NCBI RefSeq assembly: GCF_003614945.1
Contig: NZ_QYCZ01000001.1
Span: 452,001 to 516,000 of the forward strand
From: Bergeyella cardium
GTDB lineage: Bacteria; Bacteroidota; Bacteroidia; Flavobacteriales; Weeksellaceae
Length of the DNA: 64,000 bases
Reading direction: 5' to 3'
Part shown: piece after piece, positions 1 to 8,486 of the stretch
How positions within the stretch are numbered: position 1 is the stretch's first letter
How the letters are laid out: the number at the start of each line of letters is the position of its first letter
Program-made: the position numbers and the translations under genes
The notes under the pieces: generated by a model
Database searches by the model: none
Told to the model about the DNA's origin: nothing
Seen by the model: only the letters and a program-made list of their open reading frames with translations

Positions 1-584
1 TGGCTGAGCTCAAAGTATCCGTCCTCATCGGCTTTGGTAATATAGTAGGGTTTTTTCGTATAGTCTACCGAATCAGAAGCCTTATACAGCCCTATGATGA
101 AGTTCTTTTTAGCATCGTTTTTTTCTTTCGGGAAAGTATATCCGCTCTTTACCGTACCGCTGATATAAGTATCATCGAGCTCCGACCCTGTGGAGAAGAC
201 AAAGTTGAAGTAAGGCAGTACATTGCCTTCATTTAAATCTGCAATAGAATTTCCAAAGTTGAAATTATAAGTGGTATTGGGTTGCAGTGTTTCATCCCAT
301 TCTATAAGTATAAATTTATTTCCCAAAGAGGCGGGGATAATCTTCTTATACTTGATAGGTGGGGAGATGATCAGGTTTTTATGAACCTCTTTCAGGGTGA
401 TATACTCATCAAAGTAGAGTCTCAGCTGTTTAAGGTCAGTAGGCACATTTATTCGGGTAGTATCTATATTGGATTTTACCAATTTGGGGGCAAGGCTGTC
501 CTTCGCACCGCCTACGGGCGAGCCTACTCGGGCACAAGAAACTAAGGCAAAGCCCAGCATCAGTAGAGAAATGGCATTCTTCAT
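1..584 (-). CDS. Ig-like domain lipoprotein, 3' part cut by window edge
   Basis: The gene reads leftwards from an ATG at 584-582 and runs off the window, so only about 194 codons are visible. The N-terminus is a lipoprotein signal peptide with lipobox LVSC (Cys17), so the mature protein is probably anchored to the outer membrane or the periplasmic face. The following residues fit the bacterial Ig-like (SbsA/Big_5 type) domain seen in Flavobacteriia lipoproteins, with a DLKQLRLYFDEYITL stretch followed by a TLQPNTTYNFNFGNSIAD segment. Molecular function is unknown. It follows the OsmC gene on the same strand with a 30-nt gap and may be cotranscribed with it. Family assignment is from motif memory; the lipobox is seen directly. 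Confidence 0.72.
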   Translation of the reverse strand, partial: MKNAISLLMLGFALVSCARVGSPVGGAKDSLAPKLVKSNIDTTRINVPTDLKQLRLYFDEYITLKEVHKNLIISPPIKYKKIIPASLGNKFILIEWDETLQPNTTYNFNFGNSIADLNEGNVLPYFNFVFSTGSELDDTYISGTVKSGYTFPKEKNDAKKNFIIGLYKASDSVDYTKKPYYITKADEDGYFELS

Positions 585-614
585 CGGTTTAAGGGATATC
601 ATCTGTGTTTAAGG

Positions 615-1040
615 CTAATCTTCTGCTCTATTACCATTGATAACGGCTTCGTAGCTTATTTTAATATCGGGATTAAGGCTTTTAGATACGGAGCAATACT
701 TTTCAAACGAAAGTTCTGCTGCTTTTAATGCTTTTCTGGGCTCTACCTCTCCATCGATGATAAATTTCAGGTGGATAGATTTAAAAGGTTTAGCTTCATC
801 TACCTGCATTCTCTCTCCCTCCACCTCTATACTGAAGTTGGTGATCTGCTGTCTTTGCTTTTTGAGAATAGCGATTATATCTATACCGCTACACCCTGCT
901 ACTGCCATTAGTACTGCTTCCATCGGAGACGCCCCCTCTGCTTGTGGCAGGCTGGCGTTGTCGAGTTTTATTTTATTTCCTTGCTCATTGGTACCTTCAA
1001 ACAGGAAATTATCATTGAGCCTGCTGAGTTTTATTTTCAT
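615..1040 (-). CDS. OsmC family protein
   Basis: A 141-residue protein with the OsmC/Ohr fold signature. It has a conserved Cys50 in a VAGCSGID segment that starts the long central helix, and a second Cys116 in a YCSVSKSL segment. Proteins of this family are small cytoplasmic thiol-dependent peroxidases that reduce organic hydroperoxides. This one resembles the YhfA-like branch rather than Ohr, whose substrate is less clear. Length is normal and the ATG start is the first in frame. A TAnnTTTG box lies 20 nt upstream, and a terminator separates the gene from sufD, so it is probably its own unit although it sits directly downstream of the suf operon. Confidence 0.85.
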   Translation of the reverse strand: MKIKLSRLNDNFLFEGTNEQGNKIKLDNASLPQAEGASPMEAVLMAVAGCSGIDIIAILKKQRQQITNFSIEVEGERMQVDEAKPFKSIHLKFIIDGEVEPRKALKAAELSFEKYCSVSKSLNPDIKISYEAVINGNRAED

Positions 1041-1059
1041 TTTAATAGAATTTTAGTTG

Positions 1060-1087
1060 CAAATATAGGGCTTATGGCAATTAGCAA
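1060..1087 (-). promoter_or_regulatory. Promoter of the OsmC gene
   Basis: On the minus strand, TATATTTG (1067-1060) matches the Bacteroidota -7 box TAnnTTTG. TTG at 1087-1085 lies 17 bp upstream of it. The predicted start of transcription is about 10-15 nt before the ATG at 1040. Confidence 0.6.
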
Positions 1088-1114
1088 TTAGCTAATAGCT
1101 AGCCGCTAAAAGCT
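1076..1114. repeat. Dispersed intergenic repeat, GCTAAAAGC-type module
   Basis: A spacer rich in the words TTAGCAATTAGC, TAGCTAATAGC and GCTAAAAGC. The same words recur in the spacers near 13.6, 31.3, 34.9 and 38.7 kb. It lies between the OsmC promoter and the sufD terminator. Confidence 0.55.
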
Positions 1115-1141
1115 AAAAGAGAGTCTTTAAGACTCTCTTTT
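1115..1141 (-). terminator. Intrinsic terminator of the suf operon
   Basis: A perfect inverted repeat, AAAAGAGAGTCTT against AAGACTCTCTTTT. Read on the minus strand it forms a stem with a tight loop and ends in a T-rich tail. The last codons and the TAA of sufD (1129-1127) lie inside the stem, so termination is overlapped with the end of translation. Confidence 0.75.
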
Positions 1142-2404
1142 TGTGGTTAATTTCTCCGCGAGGAGTTTTGATATTTTTTGTTTTAGGGGTTCTATATCGA
1201 TATTCTCCATTACATTGCTTGCAAAAGCAAAGAGCAGGAGTGCCTGTGCCTCTTTTTTAGAGATACCCCTTGCGCGGAGGTAGAACATTGCGTCTTCATC
1301 GAGCTGACCTACCGTACAGCCGTGTGAGCACTTCACATCATCGGCGAAGATTTCTAACTGAGGTTTGGAGTCTATGGTTGCTCCTTCGCTTAGGAGGATG
1401 TTATTGTTCTGCTGATAGGCATTGGTCTTCTGTGCGATTTTATTCACGAAAACTTTGCCATTGAACACCCCGTGAGCGTGGTCTTTATAAATCCCTTTAT
1501 AGTTTTGGTAAGATTCACAATTCGGCTGATTGTGATGAACCGCCGTATGGTGGTCTACCAACTGCTCACCTCCGATGATGGTAATCCCATTCATAAAGGA
1601 ATTAATATTCTCCCCCTTGTGGATGAAATCAAGGTTGTTCCTCACGAGCTTACCTCCGAAAGAGAAAGTATTTACGGTCGCCATACTGTCTCTCTCCTGC
1701 TGAGCAAAGGTGTGATCTATCAGGTAAGAGGTCTCGCTATCATTTTGGAGTTTATGCCAGTCGGCACGCGCATTTTTATCAACAAAAATCTCTGTGAGGG
1801 AGTTGGTAAAGGTAAAATGCTCATCAAAATTATGATGGCTTTCTATGACTTCTACTTTTGCTCCTTCTTCTACGATGAGGAGGTTTCTTACATTATAGAA
1901 AGTATCGCTTTCTTGATTGTCAGAAAGGTAAAAAATGTGTATTGGTTTTTCTATAACAGTGTTTTTAGGCACTCGGAGGAAGAAACCGTGGGTGTATAAT
2001 GCCCTGTTGAGGTTCGTAAGAGCCAGCTCTTTGGAGGCAATCGTATCGAAATAATTGGTAATGATGTCTTGGTGTGCCTCATCTTCCAGAATGTGGGAGA
2101 GGGAGAGAAGCTCGATGTTTTCTATGGTGATTTTTGAGAGTTCTTTGTGGATTTTCCCGTTGATGAATACAATCCAGTCAAAGTTTTCTTCACCGAGGTG
2201 GAGGTTGTTCAGCTGCTCTCTCCCGATGTTGTGGGATTCTTTCGGCAGGAAGTTGTATTCTCTCTCGGTAATCTCTTTTAGGTTGGTATATTTATACTCC
2301 TCATCTTTTTTGGTAGGGAAGCCTGTTTGCAGGAACTTGTCCAGCGCAGAGGCTCTCTCGGCAGAGAGGGAGTTTTTCTGCTGTTGTATCTGTTCAAATA
2401 GCAT
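1127..2404 (-). CDS. sufD: Fe-S cluster assembly scaffold subunit SufD
   Basis: A 425-residue member of the SufB/SufD family. SufD forms the SufBC2D complex, on which Fe-S clusters are built in the cytoplasm, and is needed for iron entry. The C-terminal half carries the family beta-helix and the conserved stretch around DVKCSHGCTVGQLDEDAMFYL, with the Cys and His found in SufD proteins. The C-terminal helix region (ARGISKKEAQALLLFAFA) is also typical. The ATG start is 15 nt downstream of the sufC stop, which supports cotranscription with sufC. It is the last gene before a strong terminator. sufS and sufE, which often follow sufD, are absent here. Confidence 0.95.
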   Translation of the reverse strand: MLFEQIQQQKNSLSAERASALDKFLQTGFPTKKDEEYKYTNLKEITEREYNFLPKESHNIGREQLNNLHLGEENFDWIVFINGKIHKELSKITIENIELLSLSHILEDEAHQDIITNYFDTIASKELALTNLNRALYTHGFFLRVPKNTVIEKPIHIFYLSDNQESDTFYNVRNLLIVEEGAKVEVIESHHNFDEHFTFTNSLTEIFVDKNARADWHKLQNDSETSYLIDHTFAQQERDSMATVNTFSFGGKLVRNNLDFIHKGENINSFMNGITIIGGEQLVDHHTAVHHNQPNCESYQNYKGIYKDHAHGVFNGKVFVNKIAQKTNAYQQNNNILLSEGATIDSKPQLEIFADDVKCSHGCTVGQLDEDAMFYLRARGISKKEAQALLLFAFASNVMENIDIEPLKQKISKLLAEKLTTKRES

Positions 2405-2419
2405 AATTCTGTATTTGGG

Positions 2420-3163
2420 TTATTTTAAAAGCCAGTCGTAGCCTTTTTCTTCAAGTTCAAGGGCGAGGGATTTATCTCCCGTTTTAATGATTTTACCATC
2501 TGCCAATACATGGACGAAATCAGGCTGAATATAGTTGAGAAGCCTTTGATAGTGGGTGATGAGGAGCACTGCATTGCCTTGGTTTTTGAAATGATTCACC
2601 CCTTCGGAGACGATTCTCAGGGCATCAATGTCGAGTCCAGAATCGGTTTCATCCAAGATTGCCAATTTAGGATTGAGCATTAGCATTTGGAAGATTTCGT
2701 TTCTCTTTTTCTCACCGCCAGAGAATCCTTCGTTTAGCGAGCGAGCGAGGAAGTCTTTTTTAATACCGAGTAGCTCTGATTTCTCACGGATAAGGGCGAG
2801 CATTTCCTTTGCAGGCATATCTTCGAGTCCGTTTGCTTTTCTGGTTTCATTGATCGCTGCTTTGATGAAGTTGGTAACCGATACCCCAGGAATCTCCACA
2901 GGATACTGGAAAGACATAAAAATTCCTTTGTGTGCTCTCTCTTCTGGAGCATCTTCTATAATATTTTCCCCATCAAAGAGGATTTCTCCATCCGTAACTT
3001 CATAGTCTTCTCTACCAGCAATCACTGATGAAAGGGTAGATTTACCCGCTCCATTAGGACCCATAATGGCGTGTACTTCGCCAGGCTTAATCTCTAAATT
3101 AATTCCTTTTAATATCTCTGCTCCGTCTTCTATACGAGCGTGTAAGTTATTTATTTTTAACAT
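2420..3163 (-). CDS. sufC: Fe-S cluster assembly ATPase SufC
   Basis: A 247-residue ABC-type ATPase of normal length for SufC. It has a Walker A motif GPNGAGKST (residues 35-43), the signature FSGGEKKRNEI and the Walker B region LAILDETDSGLD. The TDSGLD form is diagnostic of SufC as opposed to transporter ATPases. It is a soluble protein that drives conformational change in the SufB-SufD scaffold. It sits between a hydroxyisourate hydrolase gene (79-nt gap) and sufD (15-nt gap) in the suf operon. No defect is visible. Confidence 0.97.
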   Translation of the reverse strand: MLKINNLHARIEDGAEILKGINLEIKPGEVHAIMGPNGAGKSTLSSVIAGREDYEVTDGEILFDGENIIEDAPEERAHKGIFMSFQYPVEIPGVSVTNFIKAAINETRKANGLEDMPAKEMLALIREKSELLGIKKDFLARSLNEGFSGGEKKRNEIFQMLMLNPKLAILDETDSGLDIDALRIVSEGVNHFKNQGNAVLLITHYQRLLNYIQPDFVHVLADGKIIKTGDKSLALELEEKGYDWLLK

Positions 3164-3242
3164 TGTTTTGATTGTTATCAGTTAATATTATTATTTGATT
3201 TTATTGCAATAGGCTTACTCAATATTTTTTTCCTTAAAAATT

Positions 3243-3659
3243 TTAATTCCCTCTATAAGTAGAGTATCCAAAAGGCGAAAGCGTAATCGGTACATGGTAA
3301 TGCTCATCATTTTTAATCTGAAAAACCACCTCAATATAAGGATAAAAACTTTCTGTTTTTTGGTTTGTGAAATAATTTTCCGTTAAGAATCTCAGCCTGT
3401 ATTTCCCGTGATTCTCATTTTTACCTTTGATGAGAGGAAGGAAATCAGTAATTCTTCCATTATTATCGGTCATCTTTTTAGTAATGAAAACCCATTGTTT
3501 GGAAATATCATTGTACTTTTCTAATTCAACTTCAACCTGAGGGGCTGGTCTTCCTGTAGAAATATCCAAGATATGGCTTGAAAGCTGAAAATTTTTATTT
3601 TTCTGAGCATATACTCCCAGATACATTACAGAAAATAATACTAATAATAGCTTTTTCAT
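3243..3659 (-). CDS. Exported hydroxyisourate hydrolase (transthyretin-like protein)
   Basis: A 138-residue protein with a Sec signal peptide (residues 1-18, ending in YAQ) followed by a complete 5-hydroxyisourate hydrolase domain. The family marks are visible. They are the N-terminal SHILDISTGRPA motif with the catalytic His, the central HGKYRLRF segment, and the C-terminal YRG tetrapeptide, which reads YRGN here instead of the usual YRGS. The enzyme hydrolyses 5-hydroxyisourate, the product of urate oxidase. The signal peptide predicts a periplasmic location. It is embedded in the suf operon, 20 nt after sufB and 79 nt before sufC. No other purine-degradation gene is in the window, so its role here is unexplained and it may act on something else. 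Confidence 0.85.
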   Translation of the reverse strand: MKKLLLVLFSVMYLGVYAQKNKNFQLSSHILDISTGRPAPQVEVELEKYNDISKQWVFITKKMTDNNGRITDFLPLIKGKNENHGKYRLRFLTENYFTNQKTESFYPYIEVVFQIKNDEHYHVPITLSPFGYSTYRGN

Positions 3660-3679
3660 TTGTTTAGATGTATTAATTA

Positions 3680-5128
3680 TTAGCCTACACTACCTTCTAA
3701 AGAAATTTCTAATAGCTTCTGTGCTTCAATCGCAAACTCCATTGGAAGTTTATTGAGCACCTCTTTACTGAAACCATTTACGATAAGTGCAATGGCTTTC
3801 TCGGTATCCAGACCTCTTTGATTACAGTAGAAGATTTGGTCTTCACCGATTTTGGAGGTTGTAGCCTCGTGTTCCAGTCTGCCTGTAGGGTCTTTTATCT
3901 CGATATAAGGGAAGGTGTGTGCACCACATTCGTTACCCATAAGCAGAGAGTCGCACTGAGAGAAGTTGCGAGAACCTTTTGCAGAAGGGAGTACCTTTAC
4001 CAGACCACGGTAGGAGTTGTTAGACTTACCTGCGGAAATCCCTTTGGAGATAATCGTAGATTTGGTTTTCTTACCTATGTGAATCATTTTGGTACCTGTA
4101 TCTGCGTACTGGAAGTTGTTGGTAACCGCTATGGAATAGAACTCACCTATAGATTCATCACCTTTTAGGATAACGCTTGGGTACTTCCAAGTAACGGCAG
4201 AGCCTGTCTCTACCTGAGTCCAAGAGATTTTAGCTTTTCTCTCTGCCAGTCCTCTTTTGGTTACGAAGTTATAAACCCCACCTCTGCCTTCCTCATCACC
4301 AGGATACCAGTTTTGTACAGTGGAATATTTGATTTCCCCACCTTCCATAGCGATAAGCTCTACAACAGCGGCGTGGAGCTGATTTTCATCCCTCTGAGGA
4401 GCGGTACAGCCTTCCAAGTAGGAAACATAAGCCCCCTCATCTACTATAAGGAGTGTTCTCTCGAACTGCCCGGTACCTGCTTGGTTAATACGGAAGTAAG
4501 TAGAAAGCTCCATAGGGCATCTTACCCCTTTGGGAACATAGCAGAAAGAGCCATCGGAAAATACAGCGGAATTAAGCGCTGCGTAGAAATTATCTCCTCT
4601 TGGAACTACTTTGCCAATGTATTTCTTTACTAAATCTGGATATTCTCTTATGGCTTCAGACATAGAGCAGAAGATAATACCTTTTTCTTTTAATGTATCT
4701 TGGAAGGTGGTCTTTACGGATACGGAGTCCATAACCACATCTACTGCAACGCCTGCGAGCCTCTTTTGTTCTTCTAATGAAATCCCGAGTTTTTCAAAGG
4801 TTTTTAAAAGCTCTGGATCTACTTCATCAAGGCTTGCCAATTCTGGTTTTTTTTTCGGTGCAGAATAATATTTTATAGCTTGGAAATCGGGTTTGTCATA
4901 TTTAATATTTGCCCAGTCGGGTTCTTCCATTTTCTGCCAGATACGAAATGATTCGAGGCGCCATTCTGTCATCCATTCTGGTTCTTCCTTTTTAGCAGAA
5001 ATCATTCGTATAATATCCTCATTCAATCCTGTAGGGAAGTCTTCGTATTCTATATCTGTATAGAAGCCCGCCTCATATTCTTTGTTTTTGAGGTCTTCCC
5101 TTAGGTCATCTTCTGTATATTTTGACAT
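3680..5128 (-). CDS. sufB: Fe-S cluster assembly scaffold subunit SufB
   Basis: A 482-residue protein of the usual SufB length. SufB is the scaffold that holds the nascent cluster and accepts sulfur from SufS/SufE. Visible family features include the [17 protein letters not shown] stretch with the essential Cys, the [20 protein letters not shown] segment and the C-terminal region [23 protein letters not shown]. The ATG start follows sufA by 53 nt. It is the second gene of the suf operon. Everything expected of an intact SufB is present. Confidence 0.97.
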   Translation of the reverse strand: MSKYTEDDLREDLKNKEYEAGFYTDIEYEDFPTGLNEDIIRMISAKKEEPEWMTEWRLESFRIWQKMEEPDWANIKYDKPDFQAIKYYSAPKKKPELASLDEVDPELLKTFEKLGISLEEQKRLAGVAVDVVMDSVSVKTTFQDTLKEKGIIFCSMSEAIREYPDLVKKYIGKVVPRGDNFYAALNSAVFSDGSFCYVPKGVRCPMELSTYFRINQAGTGQFERTLLIVDEGAYVSYLEGCTAPQRDENQLHAAVVELIAMEGGEIKYSTVQNWYPGDEEGRGGVYNFVTKRGLAERKAKISWTQVETGSAVTWKYPSVILKGDESIGEFYSIAVTNNFQYADTGTKMIHIGKKTKSTIISKGISAGKSNNSYRGLVKVLPSAKGSRNFSQCDSLLMGNECGAHTFPYIEIKDPTGRLEHEATTSKIGEDQIFYCNQRGLDTEKAIALIVNGFSKEVLNKLPMEFAIEAQKLLEISLEGSVG

Positions 5129-5181
5129 CTTTTTTATTATGTGTTATATTGAAATTACTTTTTTAACTTTTTATCTATACT

Positions 5182-5511
5182 TTAAAGTGAGAAGCTCTCG
5201 CCGCAGCCACAGGTTCTGGTAGCATTTGGATTATTAAAGAAGAAGCCTTTGCCGTTTAGTCCTCCTGAGAACTCCAAAGTAGTACCTGCCAAGTAGAGTA
5301 TGGATTTTTTATCAACTACTATTTTTACTCCATTGTCCTCAAAGATTTGGTCGGTAGCGCTTTGTTCTCTGTCAAATTTCAGTACATACTCCAGTCCACT
5401 GCATCCTCCGCTTTTTACACCTACACGGATAAAATCATCCTTTGGATTAAACCCATCTTCGGTCATTAGCTGTATGGCTTTTTCTTTTGCTTTTTCACTT
5501 ACCTTAATCAC
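5182..5511 (-). CDS. sufA: A-type Fe-S carrier protein (SufA/IscA family)
   Basis: A 109-residue HesB/IscA-family protein. The three conserved cysteines that bind the cluster or iron are Cys37 (SGGCSG) and Cys101/Cys103 (CGCGESF). The protein accepts clusters from the SufBCD scaffold and passes them to target enzymes. The start is a GTG at 5511-5509. The next upstream codon in frame that matters is a stop, so no ATG is available, and the N-terminus MIKVSEKAKEKA fits the family. It is first in the suf operon and has a well-formed promoter about 30 nt upstream. Confidence 0.92.
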   Translation of the reverse strand: MIKVSEKAKEKAIQLMTEDGFNPKDDFIRVGVKSGGCSGLEYVLKFDREQSATDQIFEDNGVKIVVDKKSILYLAGTTLEFSGGLNGKGFFFNNPNATRTCGCGESFSL

Positions 5512-5541
5512 TGTAATCTATTTAGACTGATTTTAAGTCCG

Positions 5542-5573
5542 CAAATGTACAAACTAATGTACGGATTTTCAAA
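5542..5573 (-). promoter_or_regulatory. Promoter of the suf operon
   Basis: On the minus strand, TTTG (5573-5570) is followed after 20 bp by TACATTTG (5549-5542). This is a near-ideal Bacteroidota promoter. It places the transcript start about 20-25 nt upstream of the sufA GTG. No IscR- or Fur-like operator was recognised. Confidence 0.75.
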
Positions 5574-5647
5574 TCTGGTATTTTATTTTAGCTATACTTA
5601 TAATGGGTTTTATCTAAAAGTCTTTGAGTCTTTATTAGTGAAATAAA

Positions 5648-5671
5648 AAATCCCACTTAATAGCAGGATTT
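5648..5671 (-). terminator. Intrinsic terminator of rplY
   Basis: On the minus strand AAATCCTGCT pairs with AGTGGGATTT through a 10-bp stem with two G-U pairs and the loop ATTA, followed by a T-rich run. It ends the L25 transcript 25 nt after the stop codon. Confidence 0.65.
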
Positions 5672-5696
5672 TACAGTTTAAAATTTGTTGTGTTGA

Positions 5697-6287
5697 TTAT
5701 TCTTCATCATCGTCATCGGATGCTGCAGCTGCATTTTTCATTGCATTTCTAGACATCTTCACAGCAGCTACTACTGCATTGTCTGGGTGCATAAATGTGT
5801 ATGCTTCGCTTTTGATATCTCCGATGTATAGCTTGTTACCAATTTTAAGAGGGGTAACATCTACAATGATTTCATCTGGAAGGTTTGCTGGGATAGCTTT
5901 TACTCTTAGCTTTCTGAAAGACTGTCTAAGAACACCACCTGCTACTACACCTTTTGCACGACCTGTAATTTTTACAGGAACTTCCATAATTACTGGCTTA
6001 TCAGCAGAAAGTTGGTAGAAGTCTGCGTGTAAAATCCTGTCTGTAATTGGGTGGAACTGGATGTCCTGAAGAACAGCATTGATTTTCTCTCCATTGATTA
6101 CAAGCTCCACAGTGTGTGCGTCAGGAGTGTAAACTAAGTTCTTAAAAGATTTCTCCTCAGTAGAGAAATTTAAAGGCTCAGCACCTCCATAAACAACACA
6201 AGGAACTAGCTCAGCATCGCGTAGAGCTTTTGTAGATTTCTTGCCCACGCTTTCTCTTTTTGTACCTTGAATTGTAATAGATTTCAT
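5697..6287 (-). CDS. rplY: Ribosomal protein L25 / general stress protein Ctc
   Basis: A 196-residue L25 of the long Ctc type. The N-terminal half (1-90) is the 5S rRNA-binding domain, with [23 protein letters not shown]. The C-terminal half (95-180) is the TL5 domain, with [26 protein letters not shown] split around position 110. It ends in an acidic alanine-rich tail (DDDDEE), which is common in Bacteroidota. It binds 5S rRNA in the large ribosomal subunit. The gene stands alone with its own promoter and terminator; the usual neighbours prs and pth are not present. Confidence 0.95.
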   Translation of the reverse strand: MKSITIQGTKRESVGKKSTKALRDAELVPCVVYGGAEPLNFSTEEKSFKNLVYTPDAHTVELVINGEKINAVLQDIQFHPITDRILHADFYQLSADKPVIMEVPVKITGRAKGVVAGGVLRQSFRKLRVKAIPANLPDEIIVDVTPLKIGNKLYIGDIKSEAYTFMHPDNAVVAAVKMSRNAMKNAAAASDDDDEE

Positions 6288-6315
6288 TTGTAAAATATTG
6301 TTTTAATTGCGGCTG

Positions 6316-6344
6316 CAAATATAATACTTTATTTTAAATACAAA
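6316..6344 (-). promoter_or_regulatory. Promoter of rplY
   Basis: On the minus strand, TTTG (6344-6341) is followed after 17 bp by TATATTTG (6323-6316). The predicted transcript start lies about 22 nt upstream of the rplY ATG. Confidence 0.7.
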
Positions 6345-6376
6345 AGCCCACACTATACTCAAACTACAAAAGAGAG

Positions 6377-6405
6377 TTGCATATCTAAATAAAATTGTAG
6401 ATTTG
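6377..6405 (+). promoter_or_regulatory. Promoter of the tatA-ribA unit
   Basis: TTG (6377-6379) is followed after 18 bp by TAGATTTG (6398-6405). The transcript would start about 10 nt upstream of the tatA ATG at 6422. Confidence 0.7.
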
Positions 6406-6421
6406 CACAAATTTTTTTGAT

Positions 6422-6634
6422 ATGAACAGTTTAATAGTATTAGCCCTTTCTTGGCAGCATATAATCATCGTTTTGCTCATCGTTCTTTTACTTTTTGGAG
6501 GTAAAAAAATCCCTGAACTAATGAGAGGTATGGGCTCTGGAATAAAGGAGTTTAAAGATGCTATGAAGGAAGAAGATAAAAAGGAAAGTACGGGAAATCA
6601 TCAAGAGTCTAATTCTTCAAACGAGACTAAGTAA
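6422..6634 (+). CDS. tatA: Sec-independent protein translocase TatA/E
   Basis: A 70-residue TatA-family protein. It has one N-terminal membrane helix (about residues 10-26), the [20 protein letters not shown] hinge and amphipathic helix, and a charged hydrophilic tail. TatA oligomers form the channel through which folded twin-arginine substrates cross the inner membrane. The Phe-Gly pair at the end of the membrane helix is present. The stop codon overlaps the start of the next gene (TAATG), so translation is probably coupled. No tatC is in the window, which is usual for a scattered Tat system in this class. Confidence 0.93.
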   Translation: MNSLIVLALSWQHIIIVLLIVLLLFGGKKIPELMRGMGSGIKEFKDAMKEEDKKESTGNHQESNSSNETK

Positions 6635-7242
6635 TGACTTTTACCGAACAGGCTTGGCAAATCTTTAATAAATCTATTGAAGATTATCATTTTTTTGACA
6701 GTGTAGATCAGCCAGAGAGTAATCCTTATCCTCAAAATACTTTGGAACATCTTTTGTATTCCAAAAATTGGATTGATACCGTTCAATGGCATTTGGAAGA
6801 TATCATCCGAGATGAGAATATCTCTCCCGAAGAAGCACTCAAAATTAAAAGAAGAATAGATTCTTCAAACCAAAAGAGGACGGATTTAGTAGAGTATATA
6901 GACCAATGGTTCTATAATGAGTATAAGGATATAACGCCTGAAGCCAATGCTAAAATCAATACCGAAACACCCGCTTGGGCAGTAGATAGATTATCAATCC
7001 TCGCACTTAAAATTTACCATATGGCTTTAGAAGCAGGTAGAGAAACAGCAAGTGAGGAGCATAGAATCAAATGCCAAAACAAATTAGAGATCCTTTTGGA
7101 GCAGAGAGCAGACTTGAGTTCATCGATAGACTGCTTATTAAATGACATAGAAAGCGGTAGAGTAAAGATGAAGCTCTATAAGCAAATGAAGATGTACAAT
7201 GATGAGAGCCTCAACCCAGTTTTGTATAAAAACAAAAAATGA
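6634..7242 (+). CDS. DUF4254 family protein
   Basis: A 202-residue soluble, helix-rich protein that matches DUF4254, a Bacteroidota family of unknown function. Recognisable stretches are TLEHLLYSKNWIDTVQWHLE, the RRIDSSNQKRTDLVEYID region and the paired helices near EILLEQRADLSSSIDCLL. There is no signal peptide and no membrane segment, so it is cytoplasmic. Its ATG overlaps the tatA stop and its stop overlaps the next ATG (ATGA). That makes it a tightly coupled member of the tatA-lipoprotein-ribA unit. Some relatives sit beside glycosyltransferase genes, but nothing like that is seen here. Confidence 0.82.
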   Translation: MTFTEQAWQIFNKSIEDYHFFDSVDQPESNPYPQNTLEHLLYSKNWIDTVQWHLEDIIRDENISPEEALKIKRRIDSSNQKRTDLVEYIDQWFYNEYKDITPEANAKINTETPAWAVDRLSILALKIYHMALEAGRETASEEHRIKCQNKLEILLEQRADLSSSIDCLLNDIESGRVKMKLYKQMKMYNDESLNPVLYKNKK

Positions 7243-7712
7243 TAAAATATTTTACATATTTATTAATTCCCATTCTTTTGGTCTCTTGCACTTTGGAGAA
7301 GGCGAGTATTTCGCCTATGGGGGCGTCTCTTAATTCTTTCCCTTCCGAGACTAAAGTAGCATCAACCAATAAGAAGTCCAAAGACAAATCAGAGATTATT
7401 TACTACTCATCAGAGCTTACAAACCAAGTTTCAAGGTTTCCTAAATTTAAAAGTAATGCCGTAAATAAAGAAGTTCTTAACCTTAAAAAAAGCGTTAAGA
7501 ACTATGTTTATGCCTTGCAGGAATATAATATAGAAGCAAGAAAACAGGCATTATTTGAAATTGAACGCTCTTATAAGAAAATCCAAAGGTTGAGAAAGTA
7601 TCTCAGCAAAGATGATAACAATCTTATCAACCGCTACTTGGTAAGGGTAAAGAGTAATATCACCAAGCTCGAAACACTTACAAAACCTAAATCCGTTTCA
7701 ATAAAACAATAA
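7239..7712 (+). CDS. Hypothetical lipoprotein
   Basis: A 157-residue protein with a lipoprotein signal peptide ending in the lipobox LVSC (Cys17). The mature part begins with a Ser-rich linker and then is mostly charged and helical (roughly residues 60-150), with many Lys and Arg. No domain was recognised. The start overlaps the DUF4254 stop by four bases. It is probably inserted in the inner or outer membrane facing the periplasm. Function unknown. Confidence 0.75.
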   Translation: MIKYFTYLLIPILLVSCTLEKASISPMGASLNSFPSETKVASTNKKSKDKSEIIYYSSELTNQVSRFPKFKSNAVNKEVLNLKKSVKNYVYALQEYNIEARKQALFEIERSYKKIQRLRKYLSKDDNNLINRYLVRVKSNITKLETLTKPKSVSIKQ

Positions 7713-7720
7713 CTACAAAT

Positions 7721-8302
7721 ATGATTACAAAACAAGCAGAATCTAATGTCCCAACAGATTATGGGATATTTAAAATTATTGCCTTTTCCGAAAAATCTGA
7801 TGACTGGATGCCCCAGATGGCGCTCATTGCAGAAGGTACAGATTTATCAAAACCCGTGAATGTTCGTTTCCATTCCGAGTGTATTACGGGCGAAGTTTTT
7901 CACTCCAAAAAATGCGAATGCGGTCAGCAGCTCGCTGCAGCAATGAAGTATATGCAGCAGCACGGCGGTATTATCGTCTATCTAAGGCAGGAAGGGCGAA
8001 ACATCGGTATTATCAATAAGCTGAAAGCCTACTCCTTACAAGAGCAGGGCTTGGATACCGTGCAAGCAAATTTAGAGCTCGGATTACCGGCGGATGACAG
8101 AAATTTCTCCTCAGCAATAGAAATCCTCCACCAGCTTGGAGTAAAGCAAATTAACCTTCTGACCAACAATCCTGATAAGCTCAAATTTGTGGAGGATAGC
8201 GATATCCAGCTCTTAGAGAGGATTCCGCTACAGATAGAAGCCAATGAAAATAGTAAGGACTACCTCCAAACCAAGAAAGATTATTTCGGGCATTTGCTCT
8301 AA
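7721..8302 (+). CDS. ribA: GTP cyclohydrolase II
   Basis: A 193-residue stand-alone RibA. It opens the imidazole ring of GTP with release of formate and pyrophosphate, the first step of riboflavin synthesis. The zinc ligands are Cys54, Cys65 and Cys67 (CITGEVFHSKKCECG). The RQEGRNIGIINKLKAYSLQE loop and the TNNPDKL motif that contacts the guanine and phosphates are intact. No DHBP synthase (RibB) domain is fused, although many bacteria carry the two together. It is the last gene of the tatA unit, with an 8-nt gap after the lipoprotein gene and a terminator directly downstream. Confidence 0.93.
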   Translation: MITKQAESNVPTDYGIFKIIAFSEKSDDWMPQMALIAEGTDLSKPVNVRFHSECITGEVFHSKKCECGQQLAAAMKYMQQHGGIIVYLRQEGRNIGIINKLKAYSLQEQGLDTVQANLELGLPADDRNFSSAIEILHQLGVKQINLLTNNPDKLKFVEDSDIQLLERIPLQIEANENSKDYLQTKKDYFGHLL

Positions 8303-8312
8303 AATACTAAAG

Positions 8313-8335
8313 CACTGATTTTCAGTGTTTTTTTT
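8313..8335 (+). terminator. Intrinsic terminator after ribA
   Basis: CACTGA and TCAGTG form a 6-bp stem with a TTT loop, followed by a run of T residues. It lies 10 nt after the ribA stop. Confidence 0.7.
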
Positions 8336-8478
8336 TCTTCAAAATGATTTTGATTTTCATTAGATACAATAGTTGAAATCAATGGAAGTTCTTACTAATT
8401 GTACGAATTACTATGCTTTTAAATAGATGAAACTTTAAGTTTTAAGCGAGGATAGCTTTTCGCTCCCTTCAAGTTCCT

Positions 8479-8486
8479 TATTTTTG
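8479..8486 (+). promoter_or_regulatory. -7 box of cca
   Basis: TATTTTTG matches TAnnTTTG. It predicts a transcript start near 8492. This argues that the translation start is the ATG at 8527 and not the upstream TTG at 8497. No clear TTG -33 element was found. Confidence 0.5.

Noticed and set aside
1472-1999. Plus-strand frame of 175 codons opposite sufD
   Set aside because: Shadow of sufD in the antisense direction, with no recognised domain.
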